From Roseospira goensis (GTDB lineage: Bacteria; Pseudomonadota; Alphaproteobacteria; Rhodospirillales; Rhodospirillaceae): a stretch of DNA of 64,000 nt. The translations under genes were made by a program, and so were the position numbers. A model generated the notes under the pieces. The model saw nothing but the letters and a program-made list of their open reading frames with translations. It ran no database searches and was not told the DNA's origin. The DNA lies in contig NZ_JACIGI010000001.1 in assembly GCF_014197795.1 (NCBI RefSeq), positions 48,120 through 112,119 of the forward strand. The letters are read 5' to 3'. Shown piece by piece: positions 46,954-56,255 of this stretch. Each line of letters starts with the position of its first letter. Within the stretch, counting starts at the first letter, position 1.

Positions 46954-48873
46954 TTGGCCGACTACGCCCTTCCCATCCTCCACGCCGTGTTCGTCTGGTG
47001 GTTCAGCACCGGGGTGATCCTCTACCTCGATGGACTGCCGACCCGCACCTTCAAGTGGAGCATGCTGGGGGCGACCGCCATCTTCGGCGTGGCCTTGTAC
47101 GGCCTGTACACCAACGCCGGCGACGCCACGGTCTCGGGCGCCTATGCCGCCTTCACCTACGGCCTGCTGGCCTGGGGCTGGCAGGAGATCAGCTTTTACA
47201 TGGGCTACGTCACCGGCCCGCGGGCGCGTCCGTGCGGCGCGGACTGTCGCGGCTGGCGTCACTTCTGGCACGCCCTCGAGACCAGCCTGTACCACGAGAT
47301 CTCGATCGTCGTGACGCTGGCGGTGATCGTCGCCCTGACCTGGGGAGAGCCCAACCAGGTGGGGCTGTGGACCTTCGTCACGCTGTGGTGGATGCACGAG
47401 AGCGCGCGGCTGAACGTGTTCCTGGGCGTGCGCAATGTGAACGAGGAGTTCCTCCCCGATCACATGGAGTTCCTCAAGAGCTTCCTGAACAACAGCCGGC
47501 CGATCAACCTGTTGTTCCCGGTGTCGGTGACGATCTCGACCATCGTCACCGTGCTGGTGGCGCAGGCCGCCCTGGCCCCGGCGGCGACCGCGTTCGAGGT
47601 GGTCGGGTACACCTTCGTGGCCACCATGATGGCGCTGGCGATCCTGGAACACTGGTTCCTGGTGCTGCCCCTGCCGGGGGCGGCGCTGTGGAACTGGTCG
47701 CTGCGCTCGCGCACCCCGCAGGCCCCGGCGGTCGATGTCGAGATCGTGGCCGGGTTCCTGGGCGCGGGCAAGACCACCGTGCTGCGTCGTCGGCTGGCCG
47801 CCGCCGGGCCGGACCTGCGCTGTGTCGCCCTCGCCCACGACTGTGCGGCCCTGGCGCCGCCCGGTGTGCCGGTGACCCAGACCGCCAGTGGTGCGCGGGT
47901 CGAGCGGCCGGACGGCCAGCTTTGCCTGGGGCTGCGCGATGATCTGGCGCACCAGCTCAAGGAGGTGATCGCCAGCGAGCGGCCCGACCGCATCGTGATT
48001 GAACCGAACGGCATCGCCGACATCAGCGTGCTGATGCGGGTCCTGAACCGCGCCGACATCAAGCCCTCGATCAAGGCGGTGCGGCTGACGGTGGTGATCG
48101 ACGCCGGGGCCTTCATGGCGGACTACGCCCGTCTGCCCGAGTTCCTGAAGGCCCAGGTGCAGACCCACGGCCGCGCCGAGGACCCCAAGGCGGACGCCCC
48201 GCCGCCGGTGTTCATCATCAACAAGGCCGATCAGGTGGCGGCCGCCGACCTGGCCACGGTGACTCATACCCTGCGGGCGCTGAACCCGTCGGCACGGATT
48301 GTCACTGCCATCCACGGCGTTCCCGAGGGCGCCGCCGCGCCGCCCGCGAGCGAGCGCGCGGCCGCCGCGAGAGACGGCGCGACGCCGGGAGAGCCGCCGG
48401 CGCCGGGGGCGGTCGGGGCGCCGGGGGTGGTTGGGGCGGCCGGCAGCGTCCACCATACCCACCATCACCATCATCACCACCACCATTATCATGGGCCGGT
48501 GCCGGCCGGGGCCGCGACGGGGGGCGGCCCCCAGCCCGGGACGCGCGCCGCCGATGGCGGCGGCGAGGTGATCGTGCTCGACCTGCGCGCCTGGAGCGCG
48601 GACCTGACCGGACGCCTGGATCCGGAGGGCCTGCGCGCGGTGCTGGACGACGTCGCACGCGGGACCTACGGCGAGGTGGACCGGCTGCGCGGCGTGGCCC
48701 GCAGCGGCGACGGCTGGATGCGGTTCGAGGTCGCCGACGGCCGCACCAGTCTGACCGACGGCGGCCCGGCGGACGCGGCCGAGGCGCGCGTGGTCGCCGT
48801 CGGGCGCGCCCTGGACGGGGTCGGCCTGCGCCAGGCGTTCGAAGGCTGCGCGGCGCTCACCCAGCCCGCCTGA
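46954..48873 (+). CDS. puhE: PuhE fused to a COG0523 (CobW-type) GTPase
   Basis: 639 residues in one uninterrupted frame. Residues 1-255 are the photosynthetic complex assembly protein PuhE (DUF3623): about seven membrane helices, WGWQEISFYMGYVTGP, HALETSLYHEI and WMHESARLNVFLGVRNVNEEFLP. From residue 260 a COG0523 metal-chaperone-type GTPase follows: Walker A GFLGAGKTT (267-275), LCLGLRDDL (323-331) where the CxCC motif should be (only Cys324 is left), IEPNG (349-353), NKAD (423-426), a linker with 12 His in 500-513, then a CobW C-terminal domain to 630. TTG start at 46954 with GGAGACGGAG upstream. The usual separate PuhE is about 250 residues. The GTPase half probably handles metal during complex assembly, but this is inference. 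Confidence 0.9.
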   Translation: MADYALPILHAVFVWWFSTGVILYLDGLPTRTFKWSMLGATAIFGVALYGLYTNAGDATVSGAYAAFTYGLLAWGWQEISFYMGYVTGPRARPCGADCRGWRHFWHALETSLYHEISIVVTLAVIVALTWGEPNQVGLWTFVTLWWMHESARLNVFLGVRNVNEEFLPDHMEFLKSFLNNSRPINLLFPVSVTISTIVTVLVAQAALAPAATAFEVVGYTFVATMMALAILEHWFLVLPLPGAALWNWSLRSRTPQAPAVDVEIVAGFLGAGKTTVLRRRLAAAGPDLRCVALAHDCAALAPPGVPVTQTASGARVERPDGQLCLGLRDDLAHQLKEVIASERPDRIVIEPNGIADISVLMRVLNRADIKPSIKAVRLTVVIDAGAFMADYARLPEFLKAQVQTHGRAEDPKADAPPPVFIINKADQVAAADLATVTHTLRALNPSARIVTAIHGVPEGAAAPPASERAAAARDGATPGEPPAPGAVGAPGVVGAAGSVHHTHHHHHHHHHYHGPVPAGAATGGGPQPGTRAADGGGEVIVLDLRAWSADLTGRLDPEGLRAVLDDVARGTYGEVDRLRGVARSGDGWMRFEVADGRTSLTDGGPADAAEARVVAVGRALDGVGLRQAFEGCAALTQPA

Positions 48874-48982
48874 CGCGGACGCGGCGCGCCCCGCCGCCCG
48901 CCGGCCCTTGACGGACCGGCCGCCTCCGGCCATCACTCCGGTCCGCGTCCCCGCCGTGCCCGAACCACAGGATCCCCGCCCG

Positions 48983-49666
48983 ATGTGCGACCTCCGCGAC
49001 CGCGCCGCCGATGCCGACACCTGCCCCGACTGCGCCGCCGCGGGAACCCCGCCGGACGAGGACGCCCGCATCGGCCCCAACAGCATCACCCGCATTGCCG
49101 ACGCCCTGCGCGATCGCCGCGGCCCGGTCGAGACGGCCGCCCTGTTCGCCGCCGCCGGCCTGGCCCACCATGCCGCCCGGCCGCCCGAGAGCATGGTGCC
49201 GGCCGCCGACGTCACGGCCCTGCATGGGGTGTTGCGGGCGCGCCTGGATCACGACACCGTGGTGGCGGTGAGCCGCGCGGCCGGGGTCGCGACGGCCGAT
49301 TACCTGCTGGCCCACCGCATCCCCAAGCCGGCCCAGGCGGTCCTCAGGCTGCTGCCGCCGGTTCCCGCGGCCCGGGTTCTCATCGGGGCCATGGGCCGCC
49401 ACGCCTGGACCTTCGCCGGCGGCGGCCGCTTCGAGGGCCACGCCGGCCGGCCGACCCGCCTGGTCATCGCCGACGGCCCCATCCAGGCGGCGGTTGCGGA
49501 CGCGGAGGCGCCGGTGTGCGACTACTACGCCGCCACCTTCGAGCGGCTGTTCCGCGTTCTGGTGGCGCGCCGCACGCGGGTGCGCGAGGTGGCCTGCCAG
49601 GCGATGGGCGCCCCGGCCTGCGTGTTCGAGGCCGACTGGACGCGGTCCGGCGACGCCCGCTCTTGA
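48983..49666 (+). CDS. bchJ: BchJ, V4R-domain protein of bacteriochlorophyll synthesis
   Basis: 227-residue protein of the BchJ family, once called 4-vinyl reductase and now thought to bind or deliver tetrapyrrole intermediates. GPNSITRIADALRDRRG near the N-terminus and the V4R part at the C-terminus (CDYYAATFERLFRVLVAR, VREVACQAMGAPACVFE) identify it. The N-terminus MCDLRDRAADADTCPDC has three cysteines. ATG at 48983 with AGGA upstream is preferred over an in-frame TTG at 48908 that lacks a ribosome-binding site. Last recognised photosynthesis gene of the unit. Confidence 0.87.
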   Translation: MCDLRDRAADADTCPDCAAAGTPPDEDARIGPNSITRIADALRDRRGPVETAALFAAAGLAHHAARPPESMVPAADVTALHGVLRARLDHDTVVAVSRAAGVATADYLLAHRIPKPAQAVLRLLPPVPAARVLIGAMGRHAWTFAGGGRFEGHAGRPTRLVIADGPIQAAVADAEAPVCDYYAATFERLFRVLVARRTRVREVACQAMGAPACVFEADWTRSGDARS

Positions 49667-49727
49667 CGCTGCGGCCGGGACCCCGACATGGTTGGAACTG
49701 GAAGCAGTCCAATCAGGAGGGCGCGCC

Positions 49728-49973
49728 ATGAGCGAAGCGGCCGCGATCGTCTTCATCGAGGTGTTCATGTGGGCTGGCGGGGCCTTCTTCCTGCTCTGGC
49801 TCGACCGCCGCAACCTCAACAAGGCCAAGGCCGAGACCGCCCGCCGCAAGGCGCTGGAGGCACAGGCGCGCGCCGCGCCGTCACCGGCCCTGGTGCCGAC
49901 GGGCGCCACGGCCGCCGGCAGCGAAGGGGAGGCGGCGGTCCGCCCTACGGCACCAGCCACACCAGGACGGTGA
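49728..49973 (+). CDS. small membrane protein (81 aa) behind bchJ
   Basis: One N-terminal membrane helix (AAAIVFIEVFMWAGGAFFLL) followed by a positively charged amphipathic helix (DRRNLNKAKAETARRKALEA) and an Ala/Pro tail. The ATG at 49728 has a near-perfect AGGAGG at eight bases, so it is very likely translated. Not a family I recognise. The 3' end overlaps the convergent AEC transporter gene by 29 bp. It lies 61 bp behind bchJ and probably belongs to the photosynthesis transcript. Confidence 0.75.
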   Translation: MSEAAAIVFIEVFMWAGGAFFLLWLDRRNLNKAKAETARRKALEAQARAAPSPALVPTGATAAGSEGEAAVRPTAPATPGR

Positions 49974-50871
49974 GGGTGACGACCGACAGCAGGGTCTGGG
50001 TCGTGATGATGCCCGCCACCAGCGGCGCGTCCCCGCCCATACGCCGGGCCAGCACGTAGGACGAGGCCGAGCAGGGCAGGCCGCCGTACAGCACGGCGAC
50101 CGTGGTCGTGACCGCGTCCAGGCCGGCCAGGGCGCACCCGGCCCAGACCAGCAGCGGCACCACCGCCAGCTTGGCCACGCCCGAGACCGCCACCGGCGCG
50201 CCAGCGTGTCGCAGATGCGCGAACGACAACCCAGCCCCCACCGCCAGCAACGCCACCGGCAGGGCGGCGCGGCCCAGGATCTCCAGCGTCGGCCCGATCA
50301 CCGGCGGCAGCCCGAGGCCGGTCGCGTTCAAGGCGATGCCCAGCGCGCAGGCCAGGATCAGCGGATTGGTGACGATGCCGCGCGCCACGCCCCAGGGGCT
50401 GGCCGACTGGCCGGCGCCGAAGCGCGCCATGCAGGTCACCGACAGGACGTTGACCAGCGGCACCACGACGGCGACGCCGATCGCGGTGAGCGTGACGCCG
50501 GTGTCGCCGAACAGCGCCGCCGCCACCGCCAGCCCGATGTAGGTGTTGGGCCGGATCGCGCCTTGAAAGACGCTGGTGAAGGCCGGACCGTCGACGCCCA
50601 ACCGCGCTCCGAGTGTCCGGCGGGCCGCCACCGTCACCGCCGCCACCAGCAGCACCGCCGCCGCCTGGATCGTCATCAGCGGCGCCCAGGCGACCGCGGT
50701 CATGTCGGCCTTGGCGAGGTTGGCGGTCAGCAGGGCGGGGAAGGTGACGGTGTAGGTCAGCGTCTCCGCCGGCCCCCAGAACGCGTCCGGCAGCCAACGC
50801 CCGCGCTTCAGTCCGAAGCCGAGCAGGATGACGAGGAACACGGGCAGCACGGCGGCGAGGGTGTCGGTCAT
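49945..50871 (-). CDS. AEC-family transporter
   Basis: 308-residue inner-membrane transporter of the auxin efflux carrier family (PF03547), with about ten hydrophobic helices. The family opening LPVFLVILLGFGLKRGRWLP and the paired VFQGAIRPNTYIGLAVAAALFGD and CSASSYVLARRMGGDAPLVAGIITTQTL segments are typical. Relatives export or import dicarboxylates, malonate or auxins; the substrate is unknown. ATG at 50871; convergent with the 81-residue gene and divergent from the GcvT-like gene. Confidence 0.88.
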   Translation of the reverse strand: MTDTLAAVLPVFLVILLGFGLKRGRWLPDAFWGPAETLTYTVTFPALLTANLAKADMTAVAWAPLMTIQAAAVLLVAAVTVAARRTLGARLGVDGPAFTSVFQGAIRPNTYIGLAVAAALFGDTGVTLTAIGVAVVVPLVNVLSVTCMARFGAGQSASPWGVARGIVTNPLILACALGIALNATGLGLPPVIGPTLEILGRAALPVALLAVGAGLSFAHLRHAGAPVAVSGVAKLAVVPLLVWAGCALAGLDAVTTTVAVLYGGLPCSASSYVLARRMGGDAPLVAGIITTQTLLSVVTLTVLVWLVP

Positions 50872-51036
50872 GACGGCGTCATTCTACCCACGAGGCGCCG
50901 TCACGGGCAAAGGGCGCGCCCTGGTCGCGCCCTGCGCCGACGACTACACTCGGAAGCGCAGCCATCGCGCGTTCGGCGCCGCCACGCCGGAGCCCGCCGC
51001 GTCACCCAGGGTCCACTCTTATGGGGGCAATGTCAC

Positions 51037-52263
51037 ATGTCGGATGGCCCGCAGACCGTTTCCTTTGCCGTCCTGCCGCTTCCGAGCGACGCGGCAGGCA
51101 GCGGGACCGAGTTCGCCCGCACGCTGGCGGCACACCCCCTCGTCCACCAGGAACTTCCCTACGATCCCCAATACACGGTCTACAATCGGCGGCTGACCGC
51201 GCTCCGCATGACCAGCGGATCGGCCGAAGACGCCTACTGGCGGCTGCGCCGTCACGTGATCCTGCGTCACACCGGGGAACTGCCGATCGAGGTCCGGGGG
51301 CCGGATGCGGTCCGGCTGCTCGATCTCGTCTTTACCCGCGACGTGGCCAAGACCCGGGTCGGACGGTGCAGTTATCAGATCGCCTGTCTGGACGACGGCG
51401 GCATGATCATGGATGGCGTCCTCGTGCGTCTGGCCGAGGATCGGTTCTGGTACGGGCAGGCGGATGGTGACCTGACGCTCTGGCTCAAGGCGCAGGCCCG
51501 TGGCCTGGACGTCGCGGTCGTGGACCCGGGTGTCTGGGTCAGTCAGGTGCAGGGTCCCGACTCGCTGAGGGTCCTGGAGGCCGCGGTGGACGGGCCGTAT
51601 CCCGACCCGTTCCGCTACTTCGATGCCGCCCGGGTTCGGATCGCCGGGCAGGACGTGGTCATCACCCGGACCGGGTTCACGAACGAGCTCGGATGGGAGG
51701 TCTACCTTGAGCCCGGCGGCGATACGCCGGCCGTGGGTGACCGCATCCTCGACGCCGGTCGGCCCTATGGCCTGACCCCGGTGGCGGTGGGCGGCGCGCG
51801 CCGGATCGAGGCCGGGTTGCTCAACGCCGGCTCCGACTTCGACGAGACGGTGACCCCGTTTGCCGCCGGACTGGGGTCCATGGTGGACCTGGACAAGCCG
51901 GCGTTCATCGGAAAGGCCGCGCTGCAATGTGCCGACACGCGCTCCCGCACCTGGGGCCTGCGCGTCCCGGGGGGCGTGGCGCGCCTCGGTCTGACGCTCG
52001 AGACCGAGGGCGCGCCGGCTGGGCGCGTCTGCTCGTCCGCGTGGTCGCCGTTTCTGGGGTGCGGCGTGGCGATCGTGCGGCTCGACGAGGCCGGGCCCGG
52101 TCCGGGCACGCCCATCGCGGTGGTGTGCCATGACGATCGCACCCGCCCCGCCGAGCTCTGCACGCTGCCGATGTACGATCCGCATCGGGAGATCCCGCGC
52201 GGCAAGCGGGTCGATATTCCGACCTTTCCCCGCCCGGAGATGGGGCGCGACGAGGGGGCGTGA
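51037..52263 (+). CDS. GcvT-family aminomethyltransferase-like protein
   Basis: 408-residue protein with the tetrahydrofolate-binding GcvT fold. RHTGELPIEVRGPDAVRLLD, GRCSYQIACLDDGGMIMDGV and VVITRTGFTNELGWEVYLEP match the family; the C-terminal GcvT barrel contains TWGLRVPGGVARLG. No gcvH or gcvP is nearby and the N-terminus is unlike true GcvT, so it more likely belongs to the folate-dependent demethylases (dimethylglycine, DMSP or O-demethylases). ATG at 51037 behind GGGGGCAA. Substrate unknown. Confidence 0.78.
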   Translation: MSDGPQTVSFAVLPLPSDAAGSGTEFARTLAAHPLVHQELPYDPQYTVYNRRLTALRMTSGSAEDAYWRLRRHVILRHTGELPIEVRGPDAVRLLDLVFTRDVAKTRVGRCSYQIACLDDGGMIMDGVLVRLAEDRFWYGQADGDLTLWLKAQARGLDVAVVDPGVWVSQVQGPDSLRVLEAAVDGPYPDPFRYFDAARVRIAGQDVVITRTGFTNELGWEVYLEPGGDTPAVGDRILDAGRPYGLTPVAVGGARRIEAGLLNAGSDFDETVTPFAAGLGSMVDLDKPAFIGKAALQCADTRSRTWGLRVPGGVARLGLTLETEGAPAGRVCSSAWSPFLGCGVAIVRLDEAGPGPGTPIAVVCHDDRTRPAELCTLPMYDPHREIPRGKRVDIPTFPRPEMGRDEGA

Positions 52264-52283
52264 GTCTGGCCGGCCTTGTCAGT

Positions 52284-52344
52284 CCTGACGGGTCAGGATC
52301 ACGGCGGCGCTGCCGGAGGCGATGGACCGGACGCGTCCGGTCCA
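52284..52344. terminator. inverted repeats between convergent GcvT-like gene and glnA
   Basis: A small hairpin CCTGAC-GG-GTCAGG (52284-52297) and a 22-bp perfect palindrome with TGGACCGGACG as its left half (52323-52344). Both lie in the 94-bp gap between converging genes and may end transcription from both sides; no T-run follows. Confidence 0.45.
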
Positions 52345-52357
52345 CCGCCGATCGGCA

Positions 52358-53767
52358 TTACACGCTATAGTACATCTGGAACTCGACCGGGTGCGGGGTG
52401 TGCTCGAAGGCGTACACCTCTTCCCACTTCAGCTCCAGGTAACCGTCGATCATGTCGTCGGTCATGACGTCGCCCTTCTTGAGGAAGTCGCGGTCGGCGT
52501 CGAGCGCCTCCAGCGCGTCGCGCAGGCTGCCGCACACCGTCGGCACGCCGGCCAGTTCCTCGGGCGGCAGGTCGTATAGGTTCTTGTCCATCGGGTCGCC
52601 CGGGTGGATCTTGTTCTCGATGCCGTCCAGGCCGGCCATCATCATGGCGGTGAAGGCCAGGTAGGGGTTCGCCGACGGGTCGGGGAAGCGCACCTCGACG
52701 CGCTTGCCCTTGGGGCTGGCGACGTACGGGATGCGGCAGGAGGCCGAGCGGTTGCGCGCCGAGTAGGCCAGCAGCACCGGCGCCTCGAAGCCCGGGATCA
52801 GGCGCTTGTAGCTGTTGGTCGACGGGTTGGTGAAGGCGTTGATGGCGCGCGCGTGCTTGATGATGCCGCCGATGTAGTACAGCGCGGTGTCCGACAGGTC
52901 GGCGTAGCCGGAGCCGGCGAACAGCGGCTTGCCGTCCTTCCAGATCGACTGGTGGGTGTGCATGCCGGAGCCGTTGTCGCCCATCACCGGCTTCGGCATG
53001 AAGGTCGCGGTCTTGCCGTAGGCGGCGGCGACCTGATGCACCACGTACTTGTAGATCTGCATCTGGTCGGCGGCCTCGATCAGGGTGCCGAACTTGAGGC
53101 CCAACTCATGCTGCGACGGCGCCACCTCGTGGTGGTGCTTTTCCATCGGCAGGCCCATCTCGGCCATCACCGTGACCATCTCGGCGCGCAGGTCCTGGCC
53201 GCTGTCCACCGGCGGCACCGGGAAATAGCCGCCCTTGACGCCCGGGCGGTGGCCGAAGTTGCCCTCCGGCAGTTCGCGGCCGGTGACGTAGGGGCCTTCC
53301 TCGGAGTCCAGCTCGAACATGATGCGGTTCATGCTGACGTCGTAGCGGACGTCGTCGAACACGAAGAACTCCGCCTCCGGCCCGAAGAACGCGGTGTCAC
53401 CGATGCCGGCCGACTGCATGTAGGCCAGGCCCTTCTTGGCCACCGAGCGCGGGTCGCGGTCGTAGGGCTGGCCGGTCGAGGGCTCGATGACGTCGCAGAA
53501 CAGCACCAGCAGCGGCTGGGCGGCGAACGGGTCCATGACCGCCGAGGCCAGGTCCGGCTTCAGGACCATGTCGGATTCGTTGATGGTCTTCCAGCCGGCG
53601 ATGGAGGAACCGTCGAACATGATGCCTTCGGTCAGCATGTCCTCGTCGATGGTCGAGACGTGCTGGGCGGTGTGCTGCCACTTGCCCTTGGGGTCGGTGA
53701 AGCGGAAATCGACATACTTGACGTCGTTTTCCTTGATCATTTCGAGAATAGTGCTGACGTCCGACAT
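52358..53767 (-). CDS. glnA: glutamine synthetase type I
   Basis: 469-residue GSI-beta glutamine synthetase, a cytoplasmic dodecamer that makes glutamine from glutamate, ammonia and [37 protein letters not shown] (read in parts), [25 protein letters not shown] and the adenylylation loop [10 protein letters not shown] with Tyr398 are visible, so it is probably controlled by GlnE and PII. ATG at 53767. It follows glnB in the same direction after 127 bp, the classical glnBA operon of alphaproteobacteria. Confidence 0.97.
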   Translation of the reverse strand: MSDVSTILEMIKENDVKYVDFRFTDPKGKWQHTAQHVSTIDEDMLTEGIMFDGSSIAGWKTINESDMVLKPDLASAVMDPFAAQPLLVLFCDVIEPSTGQPYDRDPRSVAKKGLAYMQSAGIGDTAFFGPEAEFFVFDDVRYDVSMNRIMFELDSEEGPYVTGRELPEGNFGHRPGVKGGYFPVPPVDSGQDLRAEMVTVMAEMGLPMEKHHHEVAPSQHELGLKFGTLIEAADQMQIYKYVVHQVAAAYGKTATFMPKPVMGDNGSGMHTHQSIWKDGKPLFAGSGYADLSDTALYYIGGIIKHARAINAFTNPSTNSYKRLIPGFEAPVLLAYSARNRSASCRIPYVASPKGKRVEVRFPDPSANPYLAFTAMMMAGLDGIENKIHPGDPMDKNLYDLPPEELAGVPTVCGSLRDALEALDADRDFLKKGDVMTDDMIDGYLELKWEEVYAFEHTPHPVEFQMYYSV

Positions 53768-53894
53768 TGCCGTTCGTTCCCTTGTCTTGTCTGTCTTTCC
53801 GGGTCCCGTGTGGCGCCGGCCCGGGGCCGGAGCGCCGTCGCGGGGCCGTCCCGCCGGGCGCGCCCCGGCGCGCCCCTTCGGCATTTCCTGGCGC

Positions 53895-54443
<549 letters not shown>

Positions 54444-54533
54444 CTAATTCCTGGGCACAAACGAAGCGGGCCGACCGCCCGGCCCGCCCGCTCCGTCCTG
54501 GCCCCTCTCTCGTCTCCCCGGGGATCGTCGCCG

Positions 54534-54905
54534 ATGTCGCTCAGCCACGCCTTCACCGCCCTGTACGCCGCGCTCGAGATCCTGGCGACCCTGGATGCCG
54601 ACCTGAGCCACCGCCTGTGCGTGGTCTACCGCCGCTGCCTGCGGTCCATCCCGCTGGACGAGGTGGCGTTGCCGGCGGTGCGGACGCAGATCCAGACGGT
54701 GCGCGACCGCCTGGCCGCGCACGATCCCGAGGGCGCGGCCGGCGCCGCCGCCACCCGGACCTCGCGGGTGAGCGACCTGCCCAGCCAGGAGATGGAGGAT
54801 CTGGCGCGCCAGATCGTCGACCTGTACATGGACCTGTTGCTGGGCGCCCGCTCGGGCGCCGACACGACCCGCCACACCCAGGGCGGCGAGTTCCCGCCGA
54901 CCTGA
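54534..54905 (+). CDS. hypothetical helical protein (123 aa)
   Basis: Mostly alpha-helical soluble protein (LYAALEILATLDADLSHRL, VRTQIQTVRDRLAAHD, MEDLARQIVDLYMDLLLGAR). I do not recognise the family. ATG at 54534; the longer upstream frame is non-coding in character. It ends 41 bp before the aminotransferase GTG, so the two may be co-transcribed, divergent from glnBA. No function assigned. Confidence 0.65.
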   Translation: MSLSHAFTALYAALEILATLDADLSHRLCVVYRRCLRSIPLDEVALPAVRTQIQTVRDRLAAHDPEGAAGAAATRTSRVSDLPSQEMEDLARQIVDLYMDLLLGARSGADTTRHTQGGEFPPT

Positions 54906-54946
54906 GCGCCCCTTCCGCCTCCCTCTCGCCAACGGACGAGGTCCCG

Positions 54947-56125
54947 GTGAAACCCGCCAACAGCGTCCTGTCGTCGTACGGCACCACCATCTTTACCGTC
55001 ATGTCCAAGCTGGCCCAGGAGCACGGCGCCGTGAACCTGGGCCAGGGCTTCCCGGAGGGCCTGGAGCCGCCGGCGGTGCTGCGCGCCGCCGCCGCGGCCG
55101 CCGAGGCCGGACCGCACCAGTACCCGCCGATGATGGGCATCCCGGCGCTGCGCCGGGCGGTGGCCGAGCACGACCGCCAGTTCTACGGCCTCGACCTGGA
55201 CCCCGAGACCGAGGTGATGGTCACGTCGGGCGCCACCGAGGCGCTGGCCGACTGCCTGTTCGGCCTGATCGAGCCCGGCGACGAGGTGGTGCTGATCGAA
55301 CCGCTGTACGACAGCTATCTGCCCATCGTGCGCCGTGCCGGCGGGGTCCCGCGACTGGTGCGCATCCAGCCGCCGGACTGGACCCTGCCGCGCGAAGCGC
55401 TGGCGGCGGCCTTTTCCGACAGGACCAAGCTGGTGCTGCTCAACAGCCCCATGAACCCGTCCGCCAAGGTGTTCGACGACTCCGAGTTGACGTTCCTCGC
55501 CGACCTCGTGATCCGCCACGACGCCTATGCGGTCTGCGATGAGGTTTACGAGCATCTGGTGTTCGATGGCCGCCGCCATGTGCCGCTGATGACGCGGCCG
55601 GGGATGCGCGAGCGCTGTGTCCGCATCGGCTCCGCCGGCAAGACGTTCTCGGTGACGAGCTGGAAGGTGGGCTATGTGGTGGCCGCGCCGGCACTGCTGG
55701 CCCCCATCGCCAAGACCCACCAGTTCCTGACCTTCACCACCCCCACCTGCCTGCAGACGGCGGTGGCCTTCGGGCTGGGCCAGGACCCGGCGGTGCTGGA
55801 ACACCTGGCCGTCGATATGGCGGCGCGCCGCGACCGGCTGGCGGACGGACTGCGGGCGCTGGGCTTCGCCGTGATGGACTGTGCCGGCACCTACTTTCTG
55901 ACCGCTGACATCCGCGGCGTCGGATTCGACGGGGGCGACGAAGACTTCTGCCGCCACATCACCACCGAGGCCGGGGTGACGGCGGTGCCGTTCTCGGCCT
56001 TCTACCAGGACCCGGCGGCCGCGCCGCGGCACTACGCCCGCTTCTGCTTCGCCAAGCTGGACAGCGCCCTGGACGAGGCGGTGGCCCGCCTGGCCCGGCA
56101 CTTTGGCGCCCGCGTGCCGGCGTAG
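54947..56125 (+). CDS. class I/II PLP-dependent aminotransferase
   Basis: 392-residue aminotransferase of the aspartate-aminotransferase fold, cytoplasmic. VNLGQGFPEGLEPP and TSGATEALADCLFG near the N-terminus and the PLP lysine in SAGKTFSVTSWKVGYV are visible; NSPMNPSAKVF and YAVCDEVYEHLVFDG carry the Asn and Asp-x-x-Tyr of the cofactor pocket. The pattern resembles YbdL/kynurenine aminotransferase-like methionine or glutamine transaminases. GTG at 54947 with GAGG at five bases. Exact substrate unknown. Confidence 0.9.
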   Translation: MKPANSVLSSYGTTIFTVMSKLAQEHGAVNLGQGFPEGLEPPAVLRAAAAAAEAGPHQYPPMMGIPALRRAVAEHDRQFYGLDLDPETEVMVTSGATEALADCLFGLIEPGDEVVLIEPLYDSYLPIVRRAGGVPRLVRIQPPDWTLPREALAAAFSDRTKLVLLNSPMNPSAKVFDDSELTFLADLVIRHDAYAVCDEVYEHLVFDGRRHVPLMTRPGMRERCVRIGSAGKTFSVTSWKVGYVVAAPALLAPIAKTHQFLTFTTPTCLQTAVAFGLGQDPAVLEHLAVDMAARRDRLADGLRALGFAVMDCAGTYFLTADIRGVGFDGGDEDFCRHITTEAGVTAVPFSAFYQDPAAAPRHYARFCFAKLDSALDEAVARLARHFGARVPA

Positions 56126-56138
56126 CCGGGGAGGTGAG

Positions 56139-56245
56139 CGGTCCCACGCGGGAGCGTGGGACCGAGAAGGGATAGCTCTTGCGCCCTCGCGCCCGCGGGG
56201 ACGCCCGCCTATCGTCTCTCGCGCCCCCGCTCCTGCGGGGGCGCG
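56139..56245. repeat. inverted copy of the double-hairpin element
   Basis: Between the aminotransferase and hrpB (convergent). Hairpin CGGTCCCACGC-GGGA-GCGTGGGACCG (56139-56164) is the reverse complement of the second hairpin of the 12.6-kb array including part of the flank (GAGAAGGG). The second, CGCGCCCCCGC-TCCT-GCGGGGGCGCG (56220-56245), equals the reverse of the first array hairpin with a paired substitution that keeps the stem. The spacer is 55 bp instead of 18 and holds a third, imperfect hairpin. May also end transcription of both genes. Confidence 0.8.
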
Positions 56246-56255
56246 TGGTGCCTCC

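Noticed and set aside
48908-48982. Longer BchJ start at TTG 48908
   Set aside because: No ribosome-binding site and a Pro-rich extra leader; the ATG at 48983 has AGGA upstream and is preferred, though not proven.
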